Shown here one piece after another: positions 54,728 through 64,000 of a stretch of DNA of 64,000 nucleotides. The stretch comes from Staphylotrichum longicolle (Eukaryota; Ascomycota; Sordariomycetes; Sordariales; Chaetomiaceae), in assembly GCA_019096155.1 (NCBI GenBank), contig JAHCVI010000001.1, positions 10,416,001 through 10,480,000 of the forward strand, in the 5' to 3' direction. Made by a program: the position numbers and the translations under genes. How positions within the stretch are numbered: the first letter of the stretch is position 1; each line of letters begins with the position of its first letter. The notes beneath the pieces were generated by a model, which saw nothing but the letters and a program-made list of their open reading frames with translations, was not told the DNA's origin and searched no databases.

Positions 54728-55610
54728 CTATTTGTCCTTCTTCGGGGTCCCGTCCTCAAGGGTGCGCCCGTACTTCTCGGCCAGGGAGTCGTACTCCTTG
54801 TGGAGCCCCGCGGCCTGCTTCTTGAGCGTGGCAATGTCCTTGTCACGCAGCTCGACCTCGCGCTTGAGGCGCGAAATCTCACCGGGGTCGCCGGCCATGG
54901 CCAGCTTCTCAGACTCCTTCGTGTTCTTGTCGGTGCCCTCGTACTGCTTCAGCTTCTCCTCCAGGCGCAGCACCTCGAGGATCATGATGTAGGTCCGGTT
55001 AAGAATGAGCGAGAGGAAGAGGGTGAAGCCACACAGGTACATGTTGCGCTGCGAGTAGAACTTGCGGGCCTGCACCTCAAGGCGCTCGTGGCCCATGATG
55101 GCTGGTCTGTTATGAGATGGTCAGCCCCTCGTATTCTGTATTAGTGTGCAACCCCTTAGTTGCATGGTGTAAAGGCCCGTGAGACGTACGCAGAGGCGCC
55201 CGTGTTCTCGGCGGCGGCGGCCAGCTCGACTTGAACCCGGTAGACGCGGTTGACGCTGTCGACAAAGAGGATCAAGATGAAGACGAAGGTGATCTTCAAC
55301 CAGTACTGGACCTTAGCCACAATGGGATTCTCGGAGATGAAGCTGGGAGGCAAACGGTAAGCTGTGAACAGGAGCCGGAGGATTGCGGGGAGGCAGAGGG
55401 AAGCGGAGAGAGCTTACGTGAACACCTTCCTGCGCATCGCGAAGGGCAATGGCATAATCAGGAGCATGAAAAGGGCCATTTCTGCCACGAGGAGCAGAAA
55501 GACCTGGGAATACGGTCAGCTTGAGCTCGGTTGTCAGAGTCGGCTGCCGCCTCGCAGCCCACCCGGGAAGGCCGGAGAAGAGGACATACCAAGGTGTAGT
55601 AGAGCGTCAT
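54728..55610 (-). CDS. BAP31/Yet3-like endoplasmic reticulum membrane protein
   Basis: Four exons, 55,610-55,590, 55,503-55,418, 55,342-55,190 and 55,106-54,728; 212 residues. The first exon codes for seven residues (MTLYYTL). Three membrane spans are visible: residues about 3-25 (VFLLLVAEMALFMLLIMPL), 45-65 (KITFVFILILFVDSV) and about 105-125 (MYLCGFTLFLSLILNRTYI). The cytosolic tail is a coiled coil (LEVLRLEEKLKQYE, ISRLKREVELRDKDIATLKKQ) ending in KKDK, a KKXX ER-retrieval signal. This is the complete BAP31 architecture; yeast Yet1/Yet3 homologues associate with the translocon and help export and quality control of membrane proteins. Intron 3 ends at ATAACAG (after a CTGAC branch site); the next AG, six bases on, would break the frame. 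Confidence 0.94.
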
Positions 55611-57369
55611 CTTGGCGGGTGGTGAGGGGTTTGCTCTGTGATGTCGGTGGTCGTGATGCTGTTGTCGTTGTTGTTGTGTTCTGAAATCAAAAGCGGGAAG
55701 GGACAGATGTCGTCGGGAGCCGTGCTGTTTTGGCAGTAAAAGAGCTTGGAGCTCTGCAAGCTTACGATCCGCTCAAAGGTGTGACGTGTTGGTGTGGGAA
55801 CCAAGGAGGGAAGGGCCCACTGCCCACCCGGGCGACCGGGGTCAGAAGTCGACAACGTCATCGCCTGTGGCTGGTGGCAGGCAGAAATGAGCTGGCCCGT
55901 GCATGCTCTCTTCACATGCAGACAAAGGGCAGACGCAGGCGGAATGACCCTAACCCTACACACCATCCATCAGATTCTCAGGTGACAACGATTGTTCTCG
56001 AACAACTCCCTAATAAAACGACGTGGAACTTGAGCTGAAAAGCAGCCTGGCAGGGCTGAACATTGAAACCCGAAGGAATGCTTTTCTTCCAGCAAGCCAA
56101 TGTTGCCCTTTCTCTCTGAGATCTTCTTTCATTCTGACGTTCAAAGTCGCCGTCTGTCGTATCCACAGAACATCAGCGTTGAAGGTCGCGCCGCGACAAG
56201 TCTGAATTTCGTTGATCTCGGTGGTCGGGCTCCAAGTTTTCTTTGATCTCTGTAAAGTGCACCTTACAGCTCACACTGCCTCGAGGACCGGGGACGGGCC
56301 GGTCGACTTAAGTGATGGTTTATAAACAGTGGAAGTTGGGGTGAGGTGTCTGCTAAGAAGACCAAGTCCTTGACCCTGCCAGCCTGCCTCGTGCCTGCCA
56401 CCTGCCAGAGGTAACCCTGCTGGGCCTGATTTCGGGGTCCTATACGAACCGGGTGGCAATGGACCTCTGCTGTTTCTTGCTGTTTCTCGAGTAAGCCAGT
56501 GAGGCCAGCTGAGCGATATTTAGGGCTGAGCCCGCCATTGGCCAACCAGCGGCCAGCCCATGTGAGCCATGGTATCGTGGGCTCCCGTCTTCAACACGAA
56601 ATGGGGTCCTCTTTCCCCGCTACGCCGCCTTCGTCCGCCCCGCCGCATGACGAGCCTCCAGATCAATGGATCGGAATGGCCGCATCCTCGCCCGTCGAAG
56701 TGGGACCCCAGAGAGGCCAGTCAGGGCTGTCGAAGCTGTCGAAGCTGTGAAAGCGCGCCGAAGGCTTGCATAGCATGAAACATTTGTCCCTCCCTAAGCC
56801 CAGGCAGATCCTGTGCGAAGGGCCCTCGACGTGAGAGGTTGGACCAAAGGGTTGGACCCCGACAACCTCTTCAACGAGCCATCTGTCTTAATGCGGGCCA
56901 TGGCATCGTGTCCTTTGTTTTGGTCTGCCCTTAGCCTGCGTATTCAAGCCACCAAACACTGTCCATCCCTGGCTCTCCAGCATCCCCAGCGGAGAGTGAG
57001 CATGACGTTTTGCGGACAAACCGGCAACCGATCCACCCGAACCGTTGGTTAAACATAGACACATCGTATTCAGTCGATCTTTTTCACGCCATACTGCGCT
57101 GTGTGGCTACTGCGCGGCTGTGCCAGGTGGCCAGATGCTCGTTGTATATCAACATCAGGACCTGGACAGGCCAAACCGGAATCCCAATTCAACAAAACAC
57201 GCTCTTTCCCTCTCTCGTTTTTACTCCTTTGACGGATAACCCGCACCGCATTTCGACTTTCACTCCAGCCACACTGGTTTTCCTCTCAAAGCTACAACTT
57301 GCACGCTGTCATCGACTCTTTTCACGCAGACCCCCAGACAGAAGACTGCCATTCGGACCGAGCGGAAAG
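55611..57369. other. Intergenic, 1.76 kb
   Basis: Divergent promoters for BAP31 (minus) and the small secreted peptide (plus). A CT-rich region at about 57,190-57,300 precedes the peptide start. Small ATG-started frames here show no domain. Confidence 0.5.
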
Positions 57370-57604
57370 ATGAGACTCAAAGTCCTTGTCGCCCTTCTGT
57401 TCCTCGCGGGCGACTTGGTTACAGCGACCCCCATATCTTGTTCAGAGGTTTGTTCTTTCTTCATCGTCTTCCGGTGCTGTCCAACTCCAGGCTAACCACC
57501 AACTGCAGTTCAAACGCGATCTTATCCTCAAGGGCGAGTTGCCACCAGAGGCCTGCTGCAGCTACGGGCGGTGTCTCGGTGACGTCGTTGTGGCCATGTT
57601 TTAG
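57370..57604 (+). CDS. Small secreted cysteine-containing peptide, 57 aa
   Basis: Two exons, 57,370-57,447 and 57,509-57,604, joined by a 61-bp intron (GTTTGT..CTGCAG), encode 57 residues. Residues 1-20 (MRLKVLVALLFLAGDLVTAT) are a clear signal peptide, with cleavage likely at TAT/PI or nearby. The mature part is about 37 residues with four Cys (SCSE, ACCSYG, GRC) and a Lys-Arg pair (FKR-DL) that would suit Kex2 cleavage, leaving a 29-residue peptide with three Cys. Without the intron the frame ends soon after, so the splice is supported by the long combined frame and by the LPPEACCSYGRCLGDVVV element, which looks designed rather than random; I have a vague recollection of similar fungal small secreted proteins but cannot name a family. 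Role unknown. A TAG ends it at 57,602. Confidence 0.62.
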
Positions 57605-58923
57605 GCAACCGCATCCCCAAATAAAAGTCGAACCCGCGTTGAGCACCGAGCTCGCAGCAAGTCGACAAGATGAAACGAGTTTCTTTTTTCCTTCCTAGTA
57701 CATCCATTCTTACGACATACCCCTTCTCGGCTTCACCAGGCGGCAGTAACGAGCAAATGGGATTGTGGAATTAAGAGGAGCTACCCAATTGGGGAGGGCT
57801 CCTCCATTGGCGTTTTGTGGGATAAAACTGTTGGGTTGCCTTTGGTCGCGCCTTCTGCGCAGGCGTTCCTGCGGCGGCTGTTTCTTGGGACTTGCGTTCT
57901 CGCTCTCGGCGGTCTGTTGTTGGCTCTTAATATCCTTCCTGCATACCCTGTCAGAACAGGCCGAGCGGTTCGCGCATCGTCACTCGACAAGATGGAGGAT
58001 TTCAAGACAAAGACGGGATCCGCGGCTGGTTGGGGGAAACCTTTGTGTGTGCTGGGCGTGGCAGAGGCCAGACCTGTTGATTTTCATCCGCAAAGGGAAG
58101 GCAACGTTACGGATCTACCCGTCAGAGAGGACTTTACTGCGTGCAAGCCGGCAAGCCGGCAACCCCCGGCCAGAGATGATTTATTTATTGAGGATGTTTC
58201 TCTTTTATATTTCAGTTACAACGTGGGGTAGGAATGGAATGTTCTGTTGCCCCTCCACGGCCAACCCCCACCAGGATAATGGCGGCTGTGACTTCGCGGC
58301 TGGTTCCAGCGCCTCCGATAGGCGGCATTTCAAGTGCCGGTGATTGGCGCGCATAAAACGTGGAGGGGCCCCGCGTCGAGGTCCGGCATTCGGTCTTGCC
58401 GCTGCCGAATCGGCGGAGCCAACGCGGACAAGCTGCCGAAGCACAAGACACCACCGGCCAAATTTCTCAAGCAGCCATTCGGCTTAACCTTCGGTGTGGA
58501 TTCCGGGGGAAAGGCACCTGACGCAAAGAGATAGGCGCAGCCTATCAAACCCGCGGCGGGAGTTCCATCTGGGTCGAGGCCTTGCCCTTGGTGGAACAGT
58601 CGTACTTCCGTGCCCATCACAGGCCGTCGCGCAGATGTGTCTCCGGGGGGATTGCGGTGGGGGCTTGGCGCATCGACGTTGTAGGTGCTACACGTCGACG
58701 TAACAGCCGCCGGCGAGCAGGACCCATCCCGGGAAACCCTGTGCATCCATGCGCAACATATTTGTATGGAAGATCAGCCTGCCCGTACAAGGTGTGAGAG
58801 ACACGTGTATAAGACGCGATCTTCCCCTCGCTACCCCGCCCTGCTTTTTGAGTGCTCCGTGTAATCAACTCTTGACAAGCCTGAAGACTGTCCTCGCTGT
58901 GGTCTCGTACTCTCGCTTTCAAG
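57605..58923. other. Intergenic, peptide 3' region and LAD promoter
   Basis: Two overlapping frames (57,765-58,343 and 57,815-58,231) have hydrophobic starts but begin with GTG and lack any family match, so I do not call them. The right end carries the dehydrogenase promoter. Confidence 0.45.
58802..58813 (+). promoter_or_regulatory. CACGTG plus TATA-like element upstream of LAD
   Basis: CACGTG at 58,802-58,807 abuts TATAAG at 58,808-58,813, about 110 bp before the dehydrogenase ATG. The spacing suits a core promoter; binding of a bHLH factor to CACGTG is only a possibility. Confidence 0.4.
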
Positions 58924-60173
58924 ATGAACGGCACAAACGGCATCAACGGTACCCACGGTACCAACGGCATCAACGGCACCAACGGTACCAAGGCTACCAA
59001 GGCTACCAATGGCACAACAAATGCGGCCAAGCCCAACATTGGCGTCTTCACAAACCCAAAGCATGACCTCTGGATAAGCGAGGCCACTCCTACACTGGAG
59101 AGCGTCCAGAAGGGGGAGGAGCTCAGGGAGGGACAGGTCACCATTGCCATCAGGAGCACGGGCATCTGCGGGTAAATAGCCACCATGCCTGGCCCGTCAG
59201 CACGAGAAGCATCTCAAAACTTACACCCGTCTTCCTCTCCAGGTCGGATGTCCACTTCTGGAAGCATGGCTGCATCGGCCCCATGATCGTCGGCTGCGAT
59301 CACATCCTCGGACACGAGTCGGCCGGCGAGATCATCGCCGTGCACCCGAGCGTCAAGACCCTCAAGGTCGGCGACCGCGTCGCCGTCGAGCCCCAAGTCA
59401 TCTGCAACGCGTGCGAGCCGTGCCTGACGGGCCGGTACAACGGGTGCGAGTCAGTCGACTTCCTGTCCACGCCCCCGTCCCCGGGCCTGCTCCGGCGATA
59501 CGTCAACCACCCGGCGGTGTGGTGCCACAAGATCGGGGACATGTCGTACGAGGACGGCGCGATGCTCGAGCCGCTCTCGGTGGCGCTTGCCGGACTGCAC
59601 CGGGCCGAGGTGCGGCTGGGCGACCCGGTGCTCGTCTGCGGCGCCGGGCCGATCGGCTTGATCACGATGCTCTGCGCCAAGGCGGCCGGCGCGTGCCCGC
59701 TGGTCATCACCGACATCGACGAAGGCCGTCTCCAGTTCGCCAAGGAGATCTGCCCAGAGGTCATCACGCACAAGGTGGAGCGGCTGTCGGCCGAGGAGTC
59801 GGCCAAGGCCGTCGTGGCGAGCTTCGGGGGCATCGAGCCCGCGGTGGCGCTCGAGTGCACGGGTGTCGAGAGCAGCATCGCGGCGGCCATCTGGGCGGTC
59901 AAGTTCGGCGGCAAGGTGTTCGTCATTGGCGTGGGCAAGAACGAGATCCAGATCCCCTTCATGCGTGCCAGCGTGCGCGAGGTCGACTTGCAGTTCCAGT
60001 ACCGGTACAGCAACACCTGGCCGCGGGCTATCCGGCTGGTGCAGAACGGCGTCATCGACCTGTCCCGACTCGTCACGCACCGGTTCGGGCTGGAGGATGC
60101 CATCAAGGCGTTCGACACGGCCTCGGACCCAAAGACGGGCGCCATCAAGGTGCAGATTCAGAGCTTGGACTGA
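58924..60173 (+). CDS. lad1: L-arabinitol 4-dehydrogenase
   Basis: Two exons, 58,924-59,171 and 59,243-60,173 (intron GTAAAT..CAG), give 392 residues. LAD oxidises L-arabinitol to L-xylulose with NAD+ in fungal L-arabinose catabolism. It is a medium-chain zinc dehydrogenase: catalytic zinc ligands in TGICGSDVHFWKHG and GHESAGE; structural zinc site CNACEPCLTGRYNGC; Rossmann GAGPIG with Asp at the end of strand 2 (VITDIDEGR) indicating NAD specificity. PNIGVFTNPKHDLWISEA, FLSTPPSPGLLRRYVNHPAVWCHKIG and the C-terminal GAIKVQIQSLD are close to Trichoderma and Neurospora LAD and separate it from xylitol dehydrogenase. The first 36 residues are unusual: an Asn-Gly-Thr/Ile repeat not found in the enzymes I recall. 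Cytosolic; expression is expected on L-arabinose, by family knowledge. Confidence 0.93.
58927..59022 (+). repeat. AACGG(C/T)A(C/T)C-type repeat coding Asn-Gly-Thr/Ile
   Basis: About seven imperfect 9-bp units encode NGT/NGI triplets at the LAD N-terminus, followed by two GCTACCAAG units (ATK). Looks like a slippage-prone minisatellite in coding sequence. Confidence 0.88.
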
Positions 60174-60950
60174 AGACGAGACTGTCCTGATTTTTTTTCC
60201 TTGTTTGCATGTTTCGAGACCGGCGCATAGATCTGTAGCAGCGTTTTGTGATAAACTGAATTTAAATCAAGCTCGCCAGCATCGTTAGATCAAGCTATGT
60301 CGAGCCATGAGGGTCGGTTACTCCATGCTCTGAGCGAGGTGACTTGGTGGGGGAGAAGGTCGTGTTGCCACGCCCGCATGCCTGAACATGGAAAGTGAAT
60401 GGTTCCAACTGTCTGAATGTCTTGCCAAACGGTTAAACACATCTGCAATCAGTGGCCTGGGAGAAACCCCCAGCATGGGATAAAAGGATGTTGTGTTTCC
60501 AGTCTAGGTGGAAGAGCGTTGTCATGGACGTTGCACAATCAGAGCAGAACCTAAGCCTGTTGCTCAGTGAGAGGCGCCCGGGCTGGCAGGGGATGCCCAG
60601 GCCTGCAACAGGGGAGCTCGCATCCGTCTGAGCTTTGGCCCGGGCCGTCAATTCGGCCTTCTGATTGGCTGCATCGTTGCCGAGAACCTGGCAGTCGCCA
60701 ACAACGCCTTTCGAAATCTTCCGAGCTTCCCCAATCCAATTTTTCTCGATTTCCGGCCCCATCCTGCTCCAAGCTGCGCGATATCGTTCCTTCGCCGAAC
60801 CCAGCTCCCACACGGCCGCCATCCGCATCCGCACTCGCTCTCCGGCAGCACCCCGTCCTCCCATCTCCGCTCCGCCCGCCGACTTTTTCGCATCCCGCGA
60901 TCCGCCTTCTTCGTTTTTCCCCCTCAGCCCCCAACAAACCCGCATCCACA
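60174..60950. other. Intergenic
   Basis: 3' UTR of LAD and promoter of the ATP synthase subunit g gene. Nothing recognised. Confidence 0.5.
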
Positions 60951-61873
60951 ATGTCGTTCGCCCTGGTCATGAGGCGATCCGGCCTCTCGATGGGCCGCCG
61001 CATGGTCCGCTTCGAGTCGAGCACAACAACAAAGGCCGCCGAGGCCGCCAAGCAGACCGCCTCCAAGGCCTCGTCCACCGCGTCCGAGGTCTCCTCCAAG
61101 GCCACCGAGGGCCTCTCGCGCGTCACCTCGGCCGCCGGCCCGGCCATTGCCAATGCCGCCAAGGGTGTGTCGGGTGCTCTGGGCCGCGTGGGCGGCCGGA
61201 CGGGTCGTCTGGTTGCGTTTGTTGAGCGTAAGAAACATACCCCCCCAACAATCCCAGCAGGCCAACACGCTGGGCCATCGTCTGCCGTTGATTTTCGCCG
61301 CGCCGCGCGTGGATCGTGCACGTTGTGATGGCGGCGCATGAGCTCGGGATGGATGCGCTTGAGTGCTGGATGTTTCGTGGCCCCAATGGCTGACCGTTGT
61401 TCTCTTCCTCCCAATGCAGGCCAGACTCCCCTTGTCGTCTACTACTCCAAGGTCGGCCTCGAGATGGCCAAGCTCGTTGTCAAGGGCCAGAGCATGAGCC
61501 CGCCGTAAGTCTTTTCCCCGCCTTCCCCGTCACATCCGAAGGCCTGCATACGAGGCGGCGCTTTTGTTTGTTGTCGATCTTTGTGGGCCGTCTGTTGACA
61601 TGTTGTTTCTCGCTTCGCCCGCGCCGCAGTTCCGTCTCGACCTTCCAGACCTACTTCCAAAACCTCTGGAAGCAGCTGCAGACGCCCGGCGCCTTCTTCT
61701 CGAACCTCCTGCAGTCCGCCAACCCCCAGCAGATCCGGAACATGTCGAGGACACAACTCGCCGCTGGCGGTGTGCTCGTGGCTGAGCTGCTCGGGTTCTT
61801 CACTGTCGGCGAGATGATCGGCAGGCTCAAGCTGATTGGGTACCACGGCGAGACGCACGCTGCTCACCACTGA
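60951..61873 (+). CDS. ATP20: Mitochondrial F1Fo-ATP synthase subunit g (Atp20)
   Basis: Three exons, 60,951-61,227, 61,420-61,504 and 61,630-61,873; 201 residues. Introns of 192 and 125 bp, GT..AG, phases agree. Subunit g lies in the inner membrane and, with subunit e, drives ATP synthase dimerisation and cristae shape. The N-terminus (MSFALVMRRSGLSMGRRMVRFES) is an Arg/Ser-rich presequence-like stretch, followed by an Ala/Ser/Thr/Lys-rich segment at about 25-85. The conserved domain runs from RQTPLVVYYSKVGLEMAKLV through FQNLWKQLQTPGAFF to the single membrane helix (LAAGGVLVAELLGFFTVGEMIG) with the GxxxG-like motif expected for dimerisation, ending RLKLIGYHGETHAAHH. The long Ala-rich N-terminal part is longer than in yeast (115 aa) but usual in filamentous fungi. 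Confidence 0.94.
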
Positions 61874-64000
61874 GCGGTGTCTGTTATGGAAGGGTGGAGG
61901 TGGGGGGGAGGGGTGGGGTGTTTGGATTAAGAACGATGCGTTTCCTCACGTGTATGCCAGGCCACCGCTCCTTGCTCGGTGGCTGGCAGCCCGGAGAAGC
62001 AGAAGGGGAGGCAAGCGAGGAGGGAATTCTGTGCGTCCCACGGGAATAGACTTGGTGGCGTATCGGGAGTGTGCCGCTCATACTAGATTCGCCGACACCT
62101 ACGGTACTATTACATCTCGCTCCGCAACGAGAGAGCCCTCTGGCGGCCCAGACTACTTGGCCAAGAGGAGTTCCTGAAGGGTAGGGGGTTCCTCACCATA
62201 CTTACCTGACCTTGGCCGGGTTAAGGGGTTGCCACACGAGAGCGCAGGGCATCAAGGGGCTCAAAAGGTATTCCTTTCCCATCTCTCCTGTATTTTTTTT
62301 CTCTCGTGGCTGCGGCAGCCGAGGAGCCTGTGTCTTTTCATTTGTCGTCCTGTACCACTAGAGTCTATTGCATGAAGAGCCAATCAAAGCAAATTACCCG
62401 ATCCCGATTTTGCCAATCATGGCCGCCATCACATTCCGTTCGAGTTGTGTGTTGTTGAGACATACATACCCGCCTCGTCGCTCGTCAACATATCGTTACC
62501 GATCTAGTTAGTCCAGCCCTTACTGGTCATCCCTACCCTGGCGCTCTTGCAGTCTGGCTACATGACCACTGACCAACCAGAGGGGCAGGTGATTGGGACC
62601 CCGAGCGGGATGGGGTCGTGGTGCAGGCTTTCTCTGAGACCTGCCCCCATGCGAGACACGAGCAGCCATGCTGGTGTGTGCGTGTGGCCTTGGGATCTCT
62701 GGGGGGTTTTCGTGAGTCGTGAGCACGCCGGCAGAATGGATCGATGGCAGGACGCAACCTGACAATGTGTGGGGTGTCGGTTGATGCCGGGATTAGGGTG
62801 AGAACATGGGGCATCACGGGGTGGGGGAGGAGGGCTGAGTCTGGGGCAACGGGGTCATCCACTCCTGTGTCTGAGACCAACACGAGCGAGGGAAGTTTCA
62901 AGGCACTGAGACCAAGTGAGTGACAGCCTTGGGTTGTGTTCTTCCCTTCTTCTCCGGATGCACTCTGCACCGTGGCGTGGGCTTGGCCGCCGTTCGATCC
63001 TCCCCCCTCGCTTTCGAACTGCATGGCGGGCTCAAAACCCGGCCCCCTATTCCGCCAGTCTCTCCTTTCACCCCATCTTCTCAGGGTCGTATTGTAGAGC
63101 TGGAGATGCAGATGCAGTTGGACCCTCTTGCAGGTCTCACTTTACCCTTTTCGGGGAGTCCGTTATAGCGCGGCCGCTGCTGCTGGCCGGGCGAGGGTGC
63201 AGCCGTTTGGCTGCTCCTGTGTCTTGCTTGATGCTCTGCTTTTGGTCCCGGATCATTGCGCTGGTCTCACCTCATTGCGCTAATGTGCCCGTGGCGTGCG
63301 GGTGAGCATTGCTGTTTCCGGGGCTGTGTTTCATAGGGCAGATGCTCCCTCCCTCGGTACAAGTGATGCCATCGTGAACACCCAGCTCGCCTCGTTCTGG
63401 TGGAAGGGGTTGGGGCCCGATGGCCGATTTCTGCGTGCAGACGGCGATCATCTACGCCATGTGAATGCTGTACGCAAAGAACATCCATCTGCCCTTCCCC
63501 CGAGCTGAGCTACTTCGCTTGGGCAGAATATGCGAGGTACTCCTCAGGAGAGAAGGGGCGTCAGACGCCCGGCAGAACTCGTACCCCTAACTTCCCGATT
63601 TCCGGTTGCGGCAATGGTCTCATGACCCCCAATCGGGTCAGGATATCGCCATCCATGCATCTGGATGTATACACTCACATACAGACATTGTGTTACATTC
63701 ATCGGCTGGCCTGCTTCGCCTCCTTCCCAGTCCCCATGGGGGACAGCTTGGTTTGGTCATTCTCCTGGCTCTATCCAGGGTCGGATGCCTCCTGCTTTTA
63801 CCTTGCTGCTACTTCCCTGTGATTGCCTTCCACGGCTGGCAGTGTGACGCAGAGTCGAACTCAAGGAGCTGACCCATACAACCGGGGCTTTCTGTCCTTG
63901 GGATAATGTGGACCCATCACTCAGCCAAACATCCTACAAAGGTACCAAGAAGGAAGAACAGCCTTCGATAAAAGTTCAAACAACCTCTGGCTCCTGACAC
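61874..64000. other. Intergenic to right edge, no gene seen
   Basis: 2.1 kb with no supported gene. Frames of up to 163 codons on the minus strand and 140 on the plus strand overlap one another and have no domain. A gene beginning beyond the edge may use the right end as promoter or UTR. Confidence 0.5.

Noticed and set aside
57765..58343. Two overlapping plus-strand frames (192 and 138 codons) with hydrophobic N-termini
   Set aside because: Both begin with GTG and share the same DNA in different frames; at most one could be real and neither resembles a known family.

Overview
This window is nuclear DNA from a filamentous ascomycete, most likely a Sordariomycete. The support is intron-containing genes with short introns (about 50-200 bp, GT..AG, often with a CTAAC/CTGAC-like branch site), GC-rich codon use, and a fungal gene set (L-arabinitol dehydrogenase, NCS1 permease, Mrd1, Utp17, a fungal TEA-domain factor, several fungal-only families). 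The closest residue-level match I recognise is the L-arabinitol dehydrogenase, which resembles enzymes of Trichoderma and Neurospora type. I cannot name the species. There are no CRISPR arrays, operons, phages or insertion sequences, and I saw no tRNA or rRNA gene. Exon limits below were read from splice sites, reading-frame continuity and family motifs; no transcript data were available.

Layout. 1-1,358: 5' part of a kelch-repeat gene (minus). 2,666-4,915: DUS3 tRNA-dihydrouridine synthase (plus), with a broken frame in the catalytic core. 6,607-8,328: NCS1 purine/cytosine-type permease (plus). 8,769-9,700: cyclophilin H-type isomerase with a GC-AG intron (plus). 10,371-11,669: secreted DUF7492-like protein with a histidine directly after the signal peptide (minus). 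14,235-17,484: TEA/ATTS transcription factor (minus). 18,192-20,926: Mrd1, pre-rRNA processing (minus). 21,703-22,471: dynein light chain LC8 with six introns (plus). 23,641-26,227: ELL-like elongation factor (minus). 26,228-34,942: 8.7 kb gene-poor stretch holding one possible gene relic near 33 kb. 34,943-36,110: EFM2/Rrg1-type methyltransferase (plus). 37,319-39,854: seven-exon DUF7624-type protein (minus). 43,208-47,040: divergent pair RPB10 (minus) and UTP17 (plus). 47,763-49,096: 2OG-Fe(II) oxygenase (plus). 49,440-50,022: small SERF/zinc-finger protein (minus). 51,035-52,075: conserved helix-hairpin-helix-like protein (plus). 52,655-54,203: DUF1479 protein (plus). 54,728-55,610: BAP31/Yet3 ER protein (minus). 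57,370-57,604: 57-residue secreted peptide (plus). 58,924-60,173: L-arabinitol 4-dehydrogenase (plus). 60,951-61,873: mitochondrial ATP synthase subunit g (plus).

This is mostly a housekeeping chromosome segment. Four genes concern RNA polymerases, ribosome or tRNA maturation (DUS3, MRD1, RPB10, UTP17), and two of them share a 402-bp divergent promoter. I see no biosynthetic gene cluster. The less explained items are the DUF7492-like secreted protein, the 57-residue secreted peptide, the broken DUS3 core, and the possible RIP-like relic in the gene desert.
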